Assembly: GCF_021044685.1 (NCBI RefSeq)
Contig: NZ_CP088014.1
Coordinates: forward strand, 4,202,001-4,266,000
Length of the DNA: 64,000 nt
Source of the DNA: Bradyrhizobium daqingense
GTDB taxonomy: Bacteria; Pseudomonadota; Alphaproteobacteria; Rhizobiales; Xanthobacteraceae
Reading direction: 5' to 3'
The position numbers and the translations under genes are program-made. Below are positions 1 through 8,869 of this stretch, piece after piece (positions within the stretch are counted from its first letter, which is position 1; each line of letters opens with the position of its first letter). The notes beneath the pieces are model-generated. The model worked only from the letters and a program-made list of their open reading frames with translations. It had not been told where the DNA came from and ran no database searches.

Positions 1-2
1 TC

Positions 3-1286
3 GCCATCGGGTTTGGCCTGATGCGCTCGCGCGTGAGCAACATCCTGGCGATCGACAAGGCCGAGGAGGGCAAGGAGGGGCCGTGGCTCACCTATGCCAG
101 AATGCCGACGCTGCGCAGCCCGAAGGACTACACCGGTCCCGATCTCGATATCCCGAGCCTCACCTACCAATCCTGGCACGAAGCCCGCTTTGGCAATGAA
201 AGCTGGCAACAGCTCGGCCTGATCGAACGCGGCCATTGGGCGGAGTATCTGCTGTGGCTGCGACGCACGATCGGCCTGCCGGTGCGCAACGCCTGCGAGT
301 TGCTGGAGATCGCGCCTGCGTCTGACGGCCTGCTCGCCGCGCGCGTGAAACGGGCGGGCGAGATCGAGACGCTCTACGCCCGCAAGATCGTGCTCGCGAC
401 GGGGCAGGAGGGCATGGGCGATTGGATGGTCCCGGAGCAGCTGGCGCATCTGCCGGCGCGTTCGGTCGCCACCGTCGCCGACGATATCGACTTCGAACGC
501 CTGCGCGGCAAGCGCGTCGCCGTGATCGGCGCCGGCGCATCCGCTTTCGACAATGCGGCGACCGCGCTGGAAGCGGGTGCCGCCGAAGTGCATCTGCTGT
601 GCCGCCGTGCCCAGATCCAGGTGATCCAGCCCTATCGCTGGCTGACCTTCCGCGGCTTCCTGCGCCATCTCAGCGATCTCGACGATGCCTGGCGCTGGCG
701 CTTCATGCGCAAAATCCTCGAGATGCGGGAAGGATTTCCGCAACCGACCTACGACCGCTGTGCGCGTCACGCCAATTTCACATTGCACGAGGGCGCGCCG
801 GTCGCGGCCACGCGCGAGACTGGCAGCGGCATCGAATTGGAGACGCCGCGCGGGGCTATCACCGCCGACTTCGTCATCTGCGGCACCGGCATCGACATGA
901 ACTTTGCCGGCCGCGGCGAACTCGCCAAGTTCGCCGACAACATCGCGACCTGGGCTGATCGCTACCAGCCTCCCGAGGGCGAGCGAAACGAACGGCTCGG
1001 CCGCTTTCCCTATCTCGCCGACGACTACGCCTTCACCGAGCGCGTGCCGGGCAAGACACCGTGGATCTCCAACATCCATCTCTTCGCCATCGCCTCCACC
1101 ATGAGTTTTGGCCCATCAGGATCGTCGATCAACGCGATGACGACGGCTGTGCCGAAGCTGGTCGACGGCCTGACACGCGGCCTGTTCCGCGCCGATGTCG
1201 AACGGCACTGGGGCTCGCTCGGCGCCTATGACGTGCCCCAGGCCGTCGTCACGCGGCCAGCGCGAACAATGGAGGAGCAGCGATGA
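3..1286 (+). CDS. FAD/NAD(P)-dependent oxidoreductase (flavin-containing monooxygenase-like), 5' end cut by window edge
   Basis: The reading frame is already open at the first bases of the window, so the gene starts upstream; 427 residues are visible. The N-terminal FAD-binding glycine motif is missing, which fits truncation by the window edge. A second Rossmann motif, VIGAGASAFDNAA, lies near residue 175 and probably binds NAD(P)H. A late CGTGID segment is typical of this two-dinucleotide-binding flavoprotein family. The gene ends 120 bases before an oligopeptide-type ABC transporter and may oxidise a compound imported by it; that link is only from position. Substrate is not predictable. An internal ATG at 21 should not be taken as the start. 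Confidence 0.75.
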   Translation, partial: AIGFGLMRSRVSNILAIDKAEEGKEGPWLTYARMPTLRSPKDYTGPDLDIPSLTYQSWHEARFGNESWQQLGLIERGHWAEYLLWLRRTIGLPVRNACELLEIAPASDGLLAARVKRAGEIETLYARKIVLATGQEGMGDWMVPEQLAHLPARSVATVADDIDFERLRGKRVAVIGAGASAFDNAATALEAGAAEVHLLCRRAQIQVIQPYRWLTFRGFLRHLSDLDDAWRWRFMRKILEMREGFPQPTYDRCARHANFTLHEGAPVAATRETGSGIELETPRGAITADFVICGTGIDMNFAGRGELAKFADNIATWADRYQPPEGERNERLGRFPYLADDYAFTERVPGKTPWISNIHLFAIASTMSFGPSGSSINAMTTAVPKLVDGLTRGLFRADVERHWGSLGAYDVPQAVVTRPARTMEEQR

Positions 1287-1335
1287 TCGTCCATGCGACG
1301 CCGCGACGATGCATGCTCACGCGCGGGCTATGGGA

Positions 1336-1352
1336 TTGGCGCGCAACTTGCT
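1336..1352 (+). promoter_or_regulatory. Candidate sigma-54 (-24/-12) promoter upstream of ABC substrate-binding gene
   Basis: The 17-mer TTGGCGCGCAACTTGCT matches the consensus YTGGCACGRNNNTTGCW at 15 of 17 positions, with the required 10 bases between GG (1338-1339) and GC (1350-1351). Predicted transcription start is near 1363, about 43 bases before the ATG at 1406. It lies in a non-coding gap. Matches of this quality also occur by chance in GC-rich DNA, so the call is moderate. Confidence 0.45.
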
Positions 1353-1405
1353 TCTTTCTTGACCAGCCTAGCCGGCCTTCCTCTTTGGAAATTCAGGGAA
1401 AACCA

Positions 1406-3025
1406 ATGCGTTTTGTGTCTTTCAGGTCTACGACCTCGGTTCTCGTCACCACTGCGTTGTTGCTGATCGCCACCGCGCCGTCGCAGGCGCAAACCAGGGC
1501 GGAGACATTGCGCTATGTGACGGGCGCATCCGTCAACACGCTCGATCCCAACATCCCCGGCTCGACCCGCGAGTCCTTCGCGCTGAGCATGAGCACTTAT
1601 GACCGCCTGGTGGCGTTCGGCCGCAAGCAGCTCAACGGCAAGTGGGTGTTCGATCTCGATACGATCACGGGCGAGCTCGCCGAATCCTACGAGGTCAGCT
1701 CCGACGGCTTGAAGCTCACCTTCCGCCTGCGCAAGGATGCGAAATTCCAGGACGGCTCGCCCGTGACAGCCGAGGACGTCAAATGGTCGCTCGATCGCTG
1801 CGTCACCGCGCCGATCCTTGGCAAGGCGCAGCTGCTGACGGGTTCGCTCACCTCGGCCGATCAGTTCAAGGTGATCGATCCGCTGACGATCGAGGTGACG
1901 TTGCCAAAGCCCGACAAGCTCGCGCTGCCGAATCTCGCCACCGTCTATCCCATGATCATCAACTCCAAGGTCGCCAGGGCACATGCGACGCCGGATGATC
2001 CCTGGGCCACCGCATGGCTGAAGGAGCACACCGCCGGCAGCGGCGCCTACGTGGTCGAGAGCTTCAAGCCTGGCGAGCAGGTGATCCTCAAGCGCGACGA
2101 GAGCTGGAACCGCGGCTCGGCCAACAAGCCCGCGTTCTTCAAGCGCGTCATCGTGCAGTCCGTGCCGGAGCCCGCGACCCGTGCCAATCTCGTCGAGCGC
2201 GGCGATGCCGATCTCGTGCTCGATCTGCAAGCCAGCGACGTGCAATCGCTGGAGGGCAAGGGCAAGCTCAAAGTGATCTCGACACCGCAATACAATGCGA
2301 TCACCTACGTCTCGATGAACAACCAGATCCCGCCCTTCGACAACGTCAATGTCCGCCGCGCCATCGCTTACGCGCTGCCCTATGAGGACATGTTCAAGGC
2401 CGCTCTGTTCGGCCGCGGTTCTCCGCTGTTCGGCGCGAGCTGGGCGGACGGCAAGCCGGCGAACGGGATCTATCCGTTCCAGCAGCCGGTGAAGCTCGAC
2501 CTCGACAAGGCCAGGGAATATCTGAAGGCCGCCGGCCTCCCGGAGGGTTTCTCGACCACTTTCAGCTTCAACGTCGGCCAGGCCGCGACCGCGGAGCCGA
2601 TGGCGGCTCTGGTGAAGGAATCGCTCGGCAAGATCGGAATCAAGGTCGACATCCAGAAGCTGCCGGACGCGCAGATGTCGACGCAGATCAACGAGAAGAA
2701 GCTTCCGTTCTATACCGAAGGCATCGTCGCCTGGCTGCCGTCGACCGATTACTTCTACCGCAACTTCTACACCGGCAATCAGCGCTGGAACTACTCTTCG
2801 ATCAACAATCCGGACCTTGCCGCGATCGCGCAGGAAGCCCGTTTCGAGCCGGATAAGGCCAAATACGAGGAGGCCGGCCGCAAGCTCAATGCGATGCACT
2901 TCGATCTGATGCCGCAGATCATGCTGTGGCAGCCGAACCAGGATGCCGTCATGGCGCCATCGATCGAAGGCTACACCTACGAGTTCCATCGCCAGGTCGA
3001 CTATCGCGATGTCAGCCGCAAGTGA
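1406..3025 (+). CDS. ABC transporter substrate-binding protein, dipeptide/oligopeptide family (SBP_bac_5)
   Basis: A 539-residue periplasmic binding protein. The chosen ATG gives a classical signal peptide (basic start, hydrophobic core, cleavage near PSQAQ-T); a longer frame from 1283 has an unlikely N-terminus and lies over the promoter-like site. Family features include the FDNVNVRRAIAYAL segment and the LTFRLRKDAKFQDGSPVTAEDV segment (given here only in part as FRLRKDAKFQDGSPVTAEDV). It heads a four-gene operon with two permeases and a fused ATPase. The family carries peptides, but also nickel, opines and glutathione-like compounds, so the ligand is open; the sigma-54-like promoter suggests a nitrogen source. 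Confidence 0.88.
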   Translation: MRFVSFRSTTSVLVTTALLLIATAPSQAQTRAETLRYVTGASVNTLDPNIPGSTRESFALSMSTYDRLVAFGRKQLNGKWVFDLDTITGELAESYEVSSDGLKLTFRLRKDAKFQDGSPVTAEDVKWSLDRCVTAPILGKAQLLTGSLTSADQFKVIDPLTIEVTLPKPDKLALPNLATVYPMIINSKVARAHATPDDPWATAWLKEHTAGSGAYVVESFKPGEQVILKRDESWNRGSANKPAFFKRVIVQSVPEPATRANLVERGDADLVLDLQASDVQSLEGKGKLKVISTPQYNAITYVSMNNQIPPFDNVNVRRAIAYALPYEDMFKAALFGRGSPLFGASWADGKPANGIYPFQQPVKLDLDKAREYLKAAGLPEGFSTTFSFNVGQAATAEPMAALVKESLGKIGIKVDIQKLPDAQMSTQINEKKLPFYTEGIVAWLPSTDYFYRNFYTGNQRWNYSSINNPDLAAIAQEARFEPDKAKYEEAGRKLNAMHFDLMPQIMLWQPNQDAVMAPSIEGYTYEFHRQVDYRDVSRK

Positions 3026-3049
3026 CATCGTGATCAACGGGGGCGCTGC

Positions 3050-4087
3050 TTGGTGATGACCGGTCTTGGCGCAACGATGGTGCGGGCGGGCAAGCGGCTG
3101 CTGTCGTCGCTGCCGGCGCTGTTCGGCGTCCTGGTCTTCACTTTCTTGCTGATGCGCGTCCTGCCCGGGGACCCCGCGGTGTTCTTCGCCTCGGGACCCA
3201 ATGCGGGCAAGGAGGAAATCGAGCAGATCCGCAAGCAGATGGGCCTCGACAAGTCGGTGCCGGAGCAACTCGTGTTCTATCTCTCCGACATCGGCCGCGG
3301 CAATCTCGGTCGCTCCATGATGACCGGGCAGCCGGTGCTGAAGGATCTGCGCGAGCGGCTGCCGGCTTCGCTGGAGCTCACCTTCACCGCGCTCCTGATC
3401 GCGCTGATTGCGGCGGTGCCGCTCGGCGTAGTCGCGGCGCTGCGGCCGGGATCGATCGTCGATCACGGCGTCCGGCTGTTCTGCGCCCTCGGCGTCTGCG
3501 TGCCGACCTTCGTCTCGGGGCTGCTCTTGATCTACGTCTTCTATTATCTGCTCGGGCTTGCGCCTGATCCCACCGGGCGAATCGACGTCTTCACCTCGCT
3601 GCCGCCGCAGCGCACGGGCTTCCTGTCGATCGATTTCCTGCTTGCCGGCGACTTCGAGGGCTGGTGGGCGGCCTGCAAGCAGCTGATCCTGCCGGCGGTG
3701 AGCATGGCGCTGTTCGTGATCGCGCCGCTGGCGCGGATCACGCGTGCCTCGATGCTGGTGTCGCTCGGCAGCGATTTCGTGCGCACTGCACGTTCCGTCG
3801 GTTTGTCCTGGCGCAAGGTCGTCGTCACCTATGCGCTACGGAACGCGATCCTTCCCGTCATCACCATTGCCGGCATCGTGTTCTCCACTATGCTCGGCGC
3901 AAACGTGCTGGTCGAGAAGGTGTTCTCCTGGCCGGGCGTCGCCTCCTACGCGCTCGATGCGCTCTTGTCGTCCGACTATGCACCGGTGCAAGGATTCGTG
4001 CTGCTGATGGCGAGCCTGTTCGTGCTGGTCAATCTCGTGGTCGATATCTGCTACGGCATCGCCGATCCCAGGGTCTCCATCGAATGA
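3050..4087 (+). CDS. ABC transporter permease, DppB/OppB-type
   Basis: Inner-membrane permease of 345 residues when started from TTG 3050; GTG 3053 and ATG 3056 are equally in frame and a GGGG ribosome-site candidate lies at 3039-3043. The N-terminal LPGDPAVFF segment and the EAA-like loop (VGLSWRKVVVTYALRNAILP) are typical of the DppB family. About six hydrophobic spans are visible. It lies 24 bases after the binding protein and its stop overlaps the next start (ATGA), so the genes are translationally coupled. It forms half of the membrane channel with the next gene. Confidence 0.88.
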   Translation: MVMTGLGATMVRAGKRLLSSLPALFGVLVFTFLLMRVLPGDPAVFFASGPNAGKEEIEQIRKQMGLDKSVPEQLVFYLSDIGRGNLGRSMMTGQPVLKDLRERLPASLELTFTALLIALIAAVPLGVVAALRPGSIVDHGVRLFCALGVCVPTFVSGLLLIYVFYYLLGLAPDPTGRIDVFTSLPPQRTGFLSIDFLLAGDFEGWWAACKQLILPAVSMALFVIAPLARITRASMLVSLGSDFVRTARSVGLSWRKVVVTYALRNAILPVITIAGIVFSTMLGANVLVEKVFSWPGVASYALDALLSSDYAPVQGFVLLMASLFVLVNLVVDICYGIADPRVSIE

Positions 4088-4932
4088 CCAGCGCAACCCT
4101 CCGCCATTCAGTCTGGATCTTGCGCGGCAATCCGCTCACGGCGGTGGCTGCGGCCGGGGTGACGCTGTTCGTCCTGCTTGCGATCTTCGGGCCCTGGATC
4201 GTGCCCTATGATCCCGTGGTTTCCAACGTGTCGGAGGCGTTGCAGCCGCCGAGCGCAGCCCATCTCGCCGGCACGGACCAGCTTGGGCGCGACGTGTTCA
4301 GCCGTCTCATCATCGCCGCGCGGCTCGATCTCGCCATCGCGGTGTCGGCGGTCGGCATCTCCTTCATGATCGGCGCCGTCGTCGGCTCGTTCTGCGGCTA
4401 TGCCGGCGGCCGGCTCGATCGCGCCGTCGGCCGCTTCGTCGACGTGATGATGGCCTTTCCGCTGTTCGTGCTCGCCATGGCGATGGTCGCGGCCCTCGGC
4501 AACCGCGTCGAGAACATCGTGATCGCGACCGCGATCATCAATCTTCCCTTCTACATCCGCTTCGCGCGCGCCGAGGTGAATGTCCGTCGCAACGTCGGCT
4601 GGGTCGAAGCGGCGCGCGCCTGCGGCGAGAGCCATTTCTCGGTGGTGCTCCGTTTCCTGCTGCCGAACATCCTGCCGGCGATGGCGGTGCAGATCTCGCT
4701 CAATCTCGGCTGGGCCATATTGAACGCGGCTGGCCTGTCCTTCATCGGCCTTGGCGTCAAACCGCCGACGCCGGAATGGGGCATCATGGTCGCGGAGGGC
4801 GCGCGCTTCATCTCGACCGGACGGTGGTGGCTGGTGGCCTTTCCAGGCCTCGCACTGATGCTGGCCGTGCTGTGCTTCAATCTCCTCGGGGATGGGATGC
4901 GGGATATTCTCGATCCCCGCATGCGCACATGA
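4084..4932 (+). CDS. ABC transporter permease, DppC/OppC-type
   Basis: A 282-residue inner-membrane permease starting at the ATG that overlaps the previous stop by four bases; an upstream in-frame extension is an artefact over dppB-like coding. The N-terminus has one hydrophobic span followed by GPWIVPYDP and the family motif HLAGTDQLGRDVFSRL. The EAA loop EAARACGESHFSVVLRFLLP is present. It pairs with the DppB-like permease, and its stop overlaps the ATPase start (ATGA). Confidence 0.9.
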   Translation: MTSATLRHSVWILRGNPLTAVAAAGVTLFVLLAIFGPWIVPYDPVVSNVSEALQPPSAAHLAGTDQLGRDVFSRLIIAARLDLAIAVSAVGISFMIGAVVGSFCGYAGGRLDRAVGRFVDVMMAFPLFVLAMAMVAALGNRVENIVIATAIINLPFYIRFARAEVNVRRNVGWVEAARACGESHFSVVLRFLLPNILPAMAVQISLNLGWAILNAAGLSFIGLGVKPPTPEWGIMVAEGARFISTGRWWLVAFPGLALMLAVLCFNLLGDGMRDILDPRMRT

Positions 4933-6599
4933 GCGAGGACCTGCTCAGGATCGACGACCTCCACGTCGCCTTCTCGACGCGGCGCGGCGTGGTGGAGGCC
5001 GTGCGTGGGGTGACGCTCTCGGTCGAGAAGGGCGAGATGCTCGGTCTCGTCGGAGAAAGCGGCTCGGGCAAGTCGGTGACCGGCTTTGCAACGACACGGC
5101 TGCTCGATGCCGCCGGGCGCGTCACCGGCGGCAAGATCCTGTTTCGCGGCCAGGACGTGACCAAGCTCCGGGGCGACGACCTCCGTCATCTCCAGGGCGC
5201 CGCGATGTCGATGATCTTTCAGAACCCGCGGGCGGCGCTGAATCCCATCCGCACGATCGGCCTGCAGATCGCGGATGCGATCCTCACCCACAAGCGGATC
5301 TCGAAGGACGCCGCGCGGGCCCAAGCGCTCGATCTGCTGCGCGCGGTCCAGATCCGCGATCCCGAGGCGCGGATGAATGCCTATCCGCACGAGCTCTCGG
5401 GCGGCATGTGCCAGCGCGTCATGATCGCGATCGCGATCTCCTGCAATCCCGCGCTCCTGATTGCGGACGAGCCGACCACCGGTCTCGACGTCACCACGCA
5501 GAAGGTGGTGATGGATCTCCTGGCGGGCATCGCCGCCGCACGCGGAATGGCGACCATCCTGATCACGCACGATCTCGGGCTCGCGGCGCGCTATTGCCGT
5601 CGCATCGCGGTGATGGAGCGCGGCCGCATCGTCGAGGAGGCGAGCCCGAGGACGCTTTTCGGCGCGCCGAAGCACGCCTATACGAAACGCCTCGTCGCGG
5701 CATCGCCGACCGCAACGTCCCGGATCGAGGATCTCGTGACCGAGGAGGAGCGGGAGCGTCACGTGACCGTCGTCGGCAAGCCCCGGCAGGAACCGGCACA
5801 CGGGACGCCGCCGCTGCTCGAGGTGCGCAAGCTCGCGAAGCGTTTCGACCAGGGCTCTGCTGCGGTCGCCGACTTCTCCATGACGATGGCCGGCGGCGAG
5901 AGTGTCGGGCTCGTCGGCGAATCCGGTTCAGGCAAGAGCACGACCTCGCGCATGATCTGCCGCCTGATCGATCCGAGCGAGGGCGACATCGTGTTCGACG
6001 GGCAGTCGATCGGCCATGTGGTATCGCGTGACTTCCACCGGTCGCCCTTGCGCAAGGACATCCAGATGGTCTTTCAGGACCCGAACGAGAGCCTCAACCC
6101 GCGCTTCACCGCCTTCGACTGCATCGCCCATCCCTTGATGCGGCTGGATGGCATGCGGGCGGGCGACGCGCTGCGCCAGCGCGTCGAGGAATGCGCCGAG
6201 CGCGTGGGGTTGCCGCTGGATCTCTTGCCGCGCTTCCCGCATCAGCTCTCCGGCGGCCAGAAGGCCCGCGTCGGCATTGCCCGTGCCATTGCCTGCCGGC
6301 CGCGGCTCCTCGTGCTGGACGAGCCGACCGCTGCGCTCGACGTCTCGGTGCAGGCGGTCGTGCTGCAGCTGCTCGATCGCCTCAGGCGCGAAAACGACAT
6401 TGCGCTGCTGTTCGTCAGCCACGATCTCAACGTGGTGCGCATGCTGTGCGACCGCACCATCGTGCTGCGCAATGGCGGCATCGTGGAGCAGGGGGAGAGC
6501 CGGGCGCTATTCGACAATCCGAAGACCGACTACACCCGCAAGCTGGTCGAGGCGATCCCGCATATCGAGACCGGCGAGGTGCTCGCGGCGGCCCTCTAG
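4929..6599 (+). CDS. Fused double ABC ATPase (DppD-DppF type) of peptide-family transporter
   Basis: A single 556-residue protein carrying both ATPase domains that are separate DppD and DppF subunits in the classical system. Domain 1 has Walker A GESGSGKS near residue 42, signature LSGGMCQR near 155 and Walker B LLIADEPTT. Domain 2 has Walker A GESGSGKS near 329, signature LSGGQKAR near 440 and Walker B LLVLDEPTAALDVS. Such fusions (GsiA/YejF-like) are well known in alphaproteobacteria. It overlaps the upstream permease by ATGA. It energises uptake of the ligand of the binding protein at 1406. Confidence 0.92.
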   Translation: MSEDLLRIDDLHVAFSTRRGVVEAVRGVTLSVEKGEMLGLVGESGSGKSVTGFATTRLLDAAGRVTGGKILFRGQDVTKLRGDDLRHLQGAAMSMIFQNPRAALNPIRTIGLQIADAILTHKRISKDAARAQALDLLRAVQIRDPEARMNAYPHELSGGMCQRVMIAIAISCNPALLIADEPTTGLDVTTQKVVMDLLAGIAAARGMATILITHDLGLAARYCRRIAVMERGRIVEEASPRTLFGAPKHAYTKRLVAASPTATSRIEDLVTEEERERHVTVVGKPRQEPAHGTPPLLEVRKLAKRFDQGSAAVADFSMTMAGGESVGLVGESGSGKSTTSRMICRLIDPSEGDIVFDGQSIGHVVSRDFHRSPLRKDIQMVFQDPNESLNPRFTAFDCIAHPLMRLDGMRAGDALRQRVEECAERVGLPLDLLPRFPHQLSGGQKARVGIARAIACRPRLLVLDEPTAALDVSVQAVVLQLLDRLRRENDIALLFVSHDLNVVRMLCDRTIVLRNGGIVEQGESRALFDNPKTDYTRKLVEAIPHIETGEVLAAAL

Positions 6600-6606
6600 G
6601 CTGCCG

Positions 6607-8025
6607 CTATCTGCCTGCGCCGCTCGCAAGGACGGAGGAGGGCGACGTCACGAGCTTGCCGAGCCCGAGGTAGACGAGGCCCGCAACCCCGATGCCGAAC
6701 AGCCAACTCAGATCGGCGCCGCCGAGCAGGTGGATCGAGATCGGCCCCTGAAGCGCGCCGACCAGGCCGTCCTGCACCAGCCATCCAGCAACCAAGCCCG
6801 CGAAGAACGCGATCATGCCGGCCCAGTTGATGTCGCCATAGGCGCTGGTCTGCGGCGAGCGATAGAGCTCGGCGACGTCGATCTTGCCCTTCCGCTTGAT
6901 GAAGAAGTCGGCCAGCACCACTCCGGCCCACGGGCTCATCCACAGCAACAGGCTGATCATCCAATGGTCGAACGCCTTCGCGAACGACGGCGCGAAGATG
7001 AAGTAGAGGGTAACCAGATAGCCGGCGACGCCGACGATGACGGTGAGCCACAAGCGCGAGAGTTTCAGCCCCGCACTCAGGGCTGCCAGCGCTGCCGAAT
7101 AGACGTTGAGGATGTTGGTTGCGATCGGGCCGTGCAGCACCATCAGGAGGACAAGAATGCTGACGGGACCGCCGAACACCGCGCTGACCATCTTGGCCGG
7201 GTCCGTGTCCAGCGTCGTTGAGGCAATGGTCGCGCCGAGAATGCCGAGCCAGACTGTAGGCACGAACATGCCGACATAGCTGTACCAGAACACGGCTTTC
7301 GACGGCGTGGAGCGCGGCACGAAGCGCGAATAGTCGGAGGCCCAGGTGACCCAGGAAATCCCCCAGCCGACGCCTATTGCGGTCATCAGCATCGTCAGCG
7401 TTGCCAGATGCGCGCCGGGCGACAGCGAGGTGGTCAGGCCCCAGTTGACGACGCCGGGCCGGGTCCAGGCCAGTACGCTCATCAGCACCATGATGGCGAT
7501 GGTCGGCGGCACCGTGTACTTTTCGAAGGTGCGGATCGCGTAGAAGCCGTAGACGCCGATCATCACCTGCACCGCCATCACCATCGTGATGACGATCATC
7601 TCCACCAGCCAGGTGTCGGGCACGCCGAACTGCCCGAGGATGCCCATCGAGACTTTGACCGGGAAGTAGGTGTTGACCCCGATCCAGCCCAGCGTCATCA
7701 GGAACATCAGGATGCTCGGCAGATAGGCGCCGCGGACTCCGAACGCGGATCGGCTCAGCACCATCTGATTGACGCCGGTCTTGTGCCCCATCACCGTGAA
7801 GGTCGCGAAGATCGCGCAGCCGACGAGGTTGCCGAGCACGATGACCGCGATCGTCTCCATCAGGCCAAGCTTGAGGATGATGCCGAGTGCGCCGAGCGCC
7901 CAGTTCACGGGCGCGATGTTGGCGCCGGCCCAGATCCACATCTGCTGCGGTCCGCTCGAATCCCGGTCCGCATCGGGAATGGGCTCGATGCTGTGAAGGT
8001 CAGTACGAAGCTCGGATTCCGTCAT
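6607..8025 (-). CDS. NCS1-family nucleobase:cation symporter (cytosine/purine/hydantoin-type permease)
   Basis: A 472-residue polytopic membrane protein with the NCS1 features GANIAPVNWALGALG, a GVRGAYLPS segment and about 12 hydrophobic spans. NCS1 members import cytosine, purines, allantoin, hydantoins or thiamin with H+ or Na+. The ATG at 8025 is chosen because GGGG (8031-8034) sits five bases upstream; a TTG at 8037 is the only longer option. It is convergent with the ABC operon, with a gap of 7 bases. Its promoter region holds a sigma-54-like site and the MarR-type palindrome. Next to an amidohydrolase, a cyclic amide or nucleobase-like substrate is likely but unproven. Confidence 0.88.
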   Translation of the reverse strand: MTESELRTDLHSIEPIPDADRDSSGPQQMWIWAGANIAPVNWALGALGIILKLGLMETIAVIVLGNLVGCAIFATFTVMGHKTGVNQMVLSRSAFGVRGAYLPSILMFLMTLGWIGVNTYFPVKVSMGILGQFGVPDTWLVEMIVITMVMAVQVMIGVYGFYAIRTFEKYTVPPTIAIMVLMSVLAWTRPGVVNWGLTTSLSPGAHLATLTMLMTAIGVGWGISWVTWASDYSRFVPRSTPSKAVFWYSYVGMFVPTVWLGILGATIASTTLDTDPAKMVSAVFGGPVSILVLLMVLHGPIATNILNVYSAALAALSAGLKLSRLWLTVIVGVAGYLVTLYFIFAPSFAKAFDHWMISLLLWMSPWAGVVLADFFIKRKGKIDVAELYRSPQTSAYGDINWAGMIAFFAGLVAGWLVQDGLVGALQGPISIHLLGGADLSWLFGIGVAGLVYLGLGKLVTSPSSVLASGAGR

Positions 8026-8036
8026 GACATCCCCCA

Positions 8037-8056
8037 ATGCGAAGCACGCTTCGCAT
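8037..8056. promoter_or_regulatory. Palindromic operator 1, upstream of NCS1 permease
   Basis: ATGCGAAGC-AC-GCTTCGCAT: 9-base arms around a 2-base centre, 12-31 bases before the permease start codon and next to its ribosome site. The same core (CGAAGC-AY-GCTTCG) recurs at 8870-8887 on the other side of the MarR gene, so it is probably the binding site of that regulator. Confidence 0.7.
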
Positions 8057-8062
8057 CATCGC

Positions 8063-8079
8063 AGCATAAATCGTGCCAT
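8063..8079 (-). promoter_or_regulatory. Candidate sigma-54 promoter of NCS1 permease
   Basis: Read on the minus strand, ATGGCACGATTTATGCT matches YTGGCACGRNNNTTGCW at 15 of 17 positions, with exactly 10 bases between GG (8077-8076) and GC (8065-8064). Predicted start is near 8052, which falls inside operator 1. This geometry would let a bound repressor block the promoter. Confidence 0.55.
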
Positions 8080-8177
8080 GGTTTGCGGCGCGAACCGGCG
8101 AGGGCGCGCGCGGAGGCCGCGCGGCATGCCTCGCGGCGGATTGCCGCTGCGTTTTCGAGCGCACGCAGGCCCTGCGA

Positions 8178-8227
8178 GCCGGCGCGTCTGACGCCGGCGT
8201 GAGCCGGCCTATGTTGCATGGGCCGGC
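8178..8227. repeat. Four GCCGGC palindromes in the gap between permease and MarR gene
   Basis: GCCGGC occurs at 8178, 8193, 8203 and 8222, giving several possible GC-rich stem-loops. This lies upstream of the permease promoter on the minus strand and downstream of the MarR stop codon. It could be an activator-binding region or a MarR transcript end; the GC richness of the genome also makes chance possible. Nothing else is visible in 8080-8279. Confidence 0.25.
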
Positions 8228-8279
8228 AGGGATACGATGATAAATTGAGCAGGCCAACTCAAAAGCGCAGCAACTGCAT

Positions 8280-8789
8280 CTAGTCAAATAGGGCAGAGGC
8301 ACTGTCGCGGCTGGGGTTGCCGGCCACGATGCGCTGCATCATTTCGATGAACTGCGCCTGCTCGCGCTCGCTGAGATCCCCCAGCGTTGCACGATGCGCC
8401 CGTCGCGCCGCGCCCTCGATTTTGACCAGCAAAGCTGCACCGGCCGGCGTCAATCGGCACAGGCGTGCCCGGCGGTCGTCCTTGTTGACCGCGCGCTCGA
8501 CCAGGTGTCGCGCCGCCAGACGCTTCAATGCGCCGGTCGTGGTGGTGCGATCGAGGGCGATATCGGCCGCCAGAGTGGTCTGATCGGCGGTTTCGCGCAC
8601 TGCCAGCGCCGAAAGGAGGCTGTATTGCAGCGGCGTCACCTCGAATGCGCCGCAGGCTTCCTGAAACAATGCGACGTGAATCTGGTGCAGCCGGCGGATC
8701 AGATATCCGGGGCGTTGCGACAAGGGCCAGGGACGGTGCCTACTCCCGCCGCGACGTGTCTTCGCCTGCCGCAATGCACACTCTCCCAA
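8280..8789 (-). CDS. MarR-family transcriptional regulator
   Basis: About 169 residues if translation starts at TTG 8789; no good ATG is present, so the N-terminus is uncertain and the conserved fold begins near residue 25 (RPGYLIRRLHQIHVALFQ). A winged-helix region is visible, with TPLQYSLLSALA, DRTTTTGALKRLAARHLVER as recognition helix and the wing KDDRRARLCRLT. MarR proteins are dimeric repressors released by small ligands. It sits between the NCS1 permease and the amidohydrolase, each preceded by the same palindrome, and so is the natural candidate regulator of both and of itself. Confidence 0.88.
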   Translation of the reverse strand: MGECALRQAKTRRGGSRHRPWPLSQRPGYLIRRLHQIHVALFQEACGAFEVTPLQYSLLSALAVRETADQTTLAADIALDRTTTTGALKRLAARHLVERAVNKDDRRARLCRLTPAGAALLVKIEGAARRAHRATLGDLSEREQAQFIEMMQRIVAGNPSRDSASALFD

Positions 8790-8842
8790 TCAGATCTCTG
8801 CCGCGCTTAGCTCGATTCGAACCCGCTCGCCACCTCCGGATC

Positions 8843-8859
8843 ATGGCACAGAGCTTGCT
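8843..8859 (+). promoter_or_regulatory. Candidate sigma-54 promoter of amidohydrolase/molybdenum hydroxylase operon
   Basis: ATGGCACAGAGCTTGCT matches YTGGCACGRNNNTTGCW at 15 of 17 positions, with GG at 8845-8846 and GC at 8857-8858 separated by 10 bases. The predicted start, near 8870, coincides with the first base of palindrome 8870-8887, mirroring the arrangement at the permease promoter. Confidence 0.6.
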
Positions 8860-8869
8860 TAGGTCAAAA

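Noticed and set aside
1328..3466. Long minus-strand open frame (712 codons) opposite the ABC binding protein and permease
   Set aside because: Its sequence is rich in Arg, His and Asp with no family features, as expected for the complement of GC-rich coding DNA; the plus-strand genes have signal peptide and motifs.
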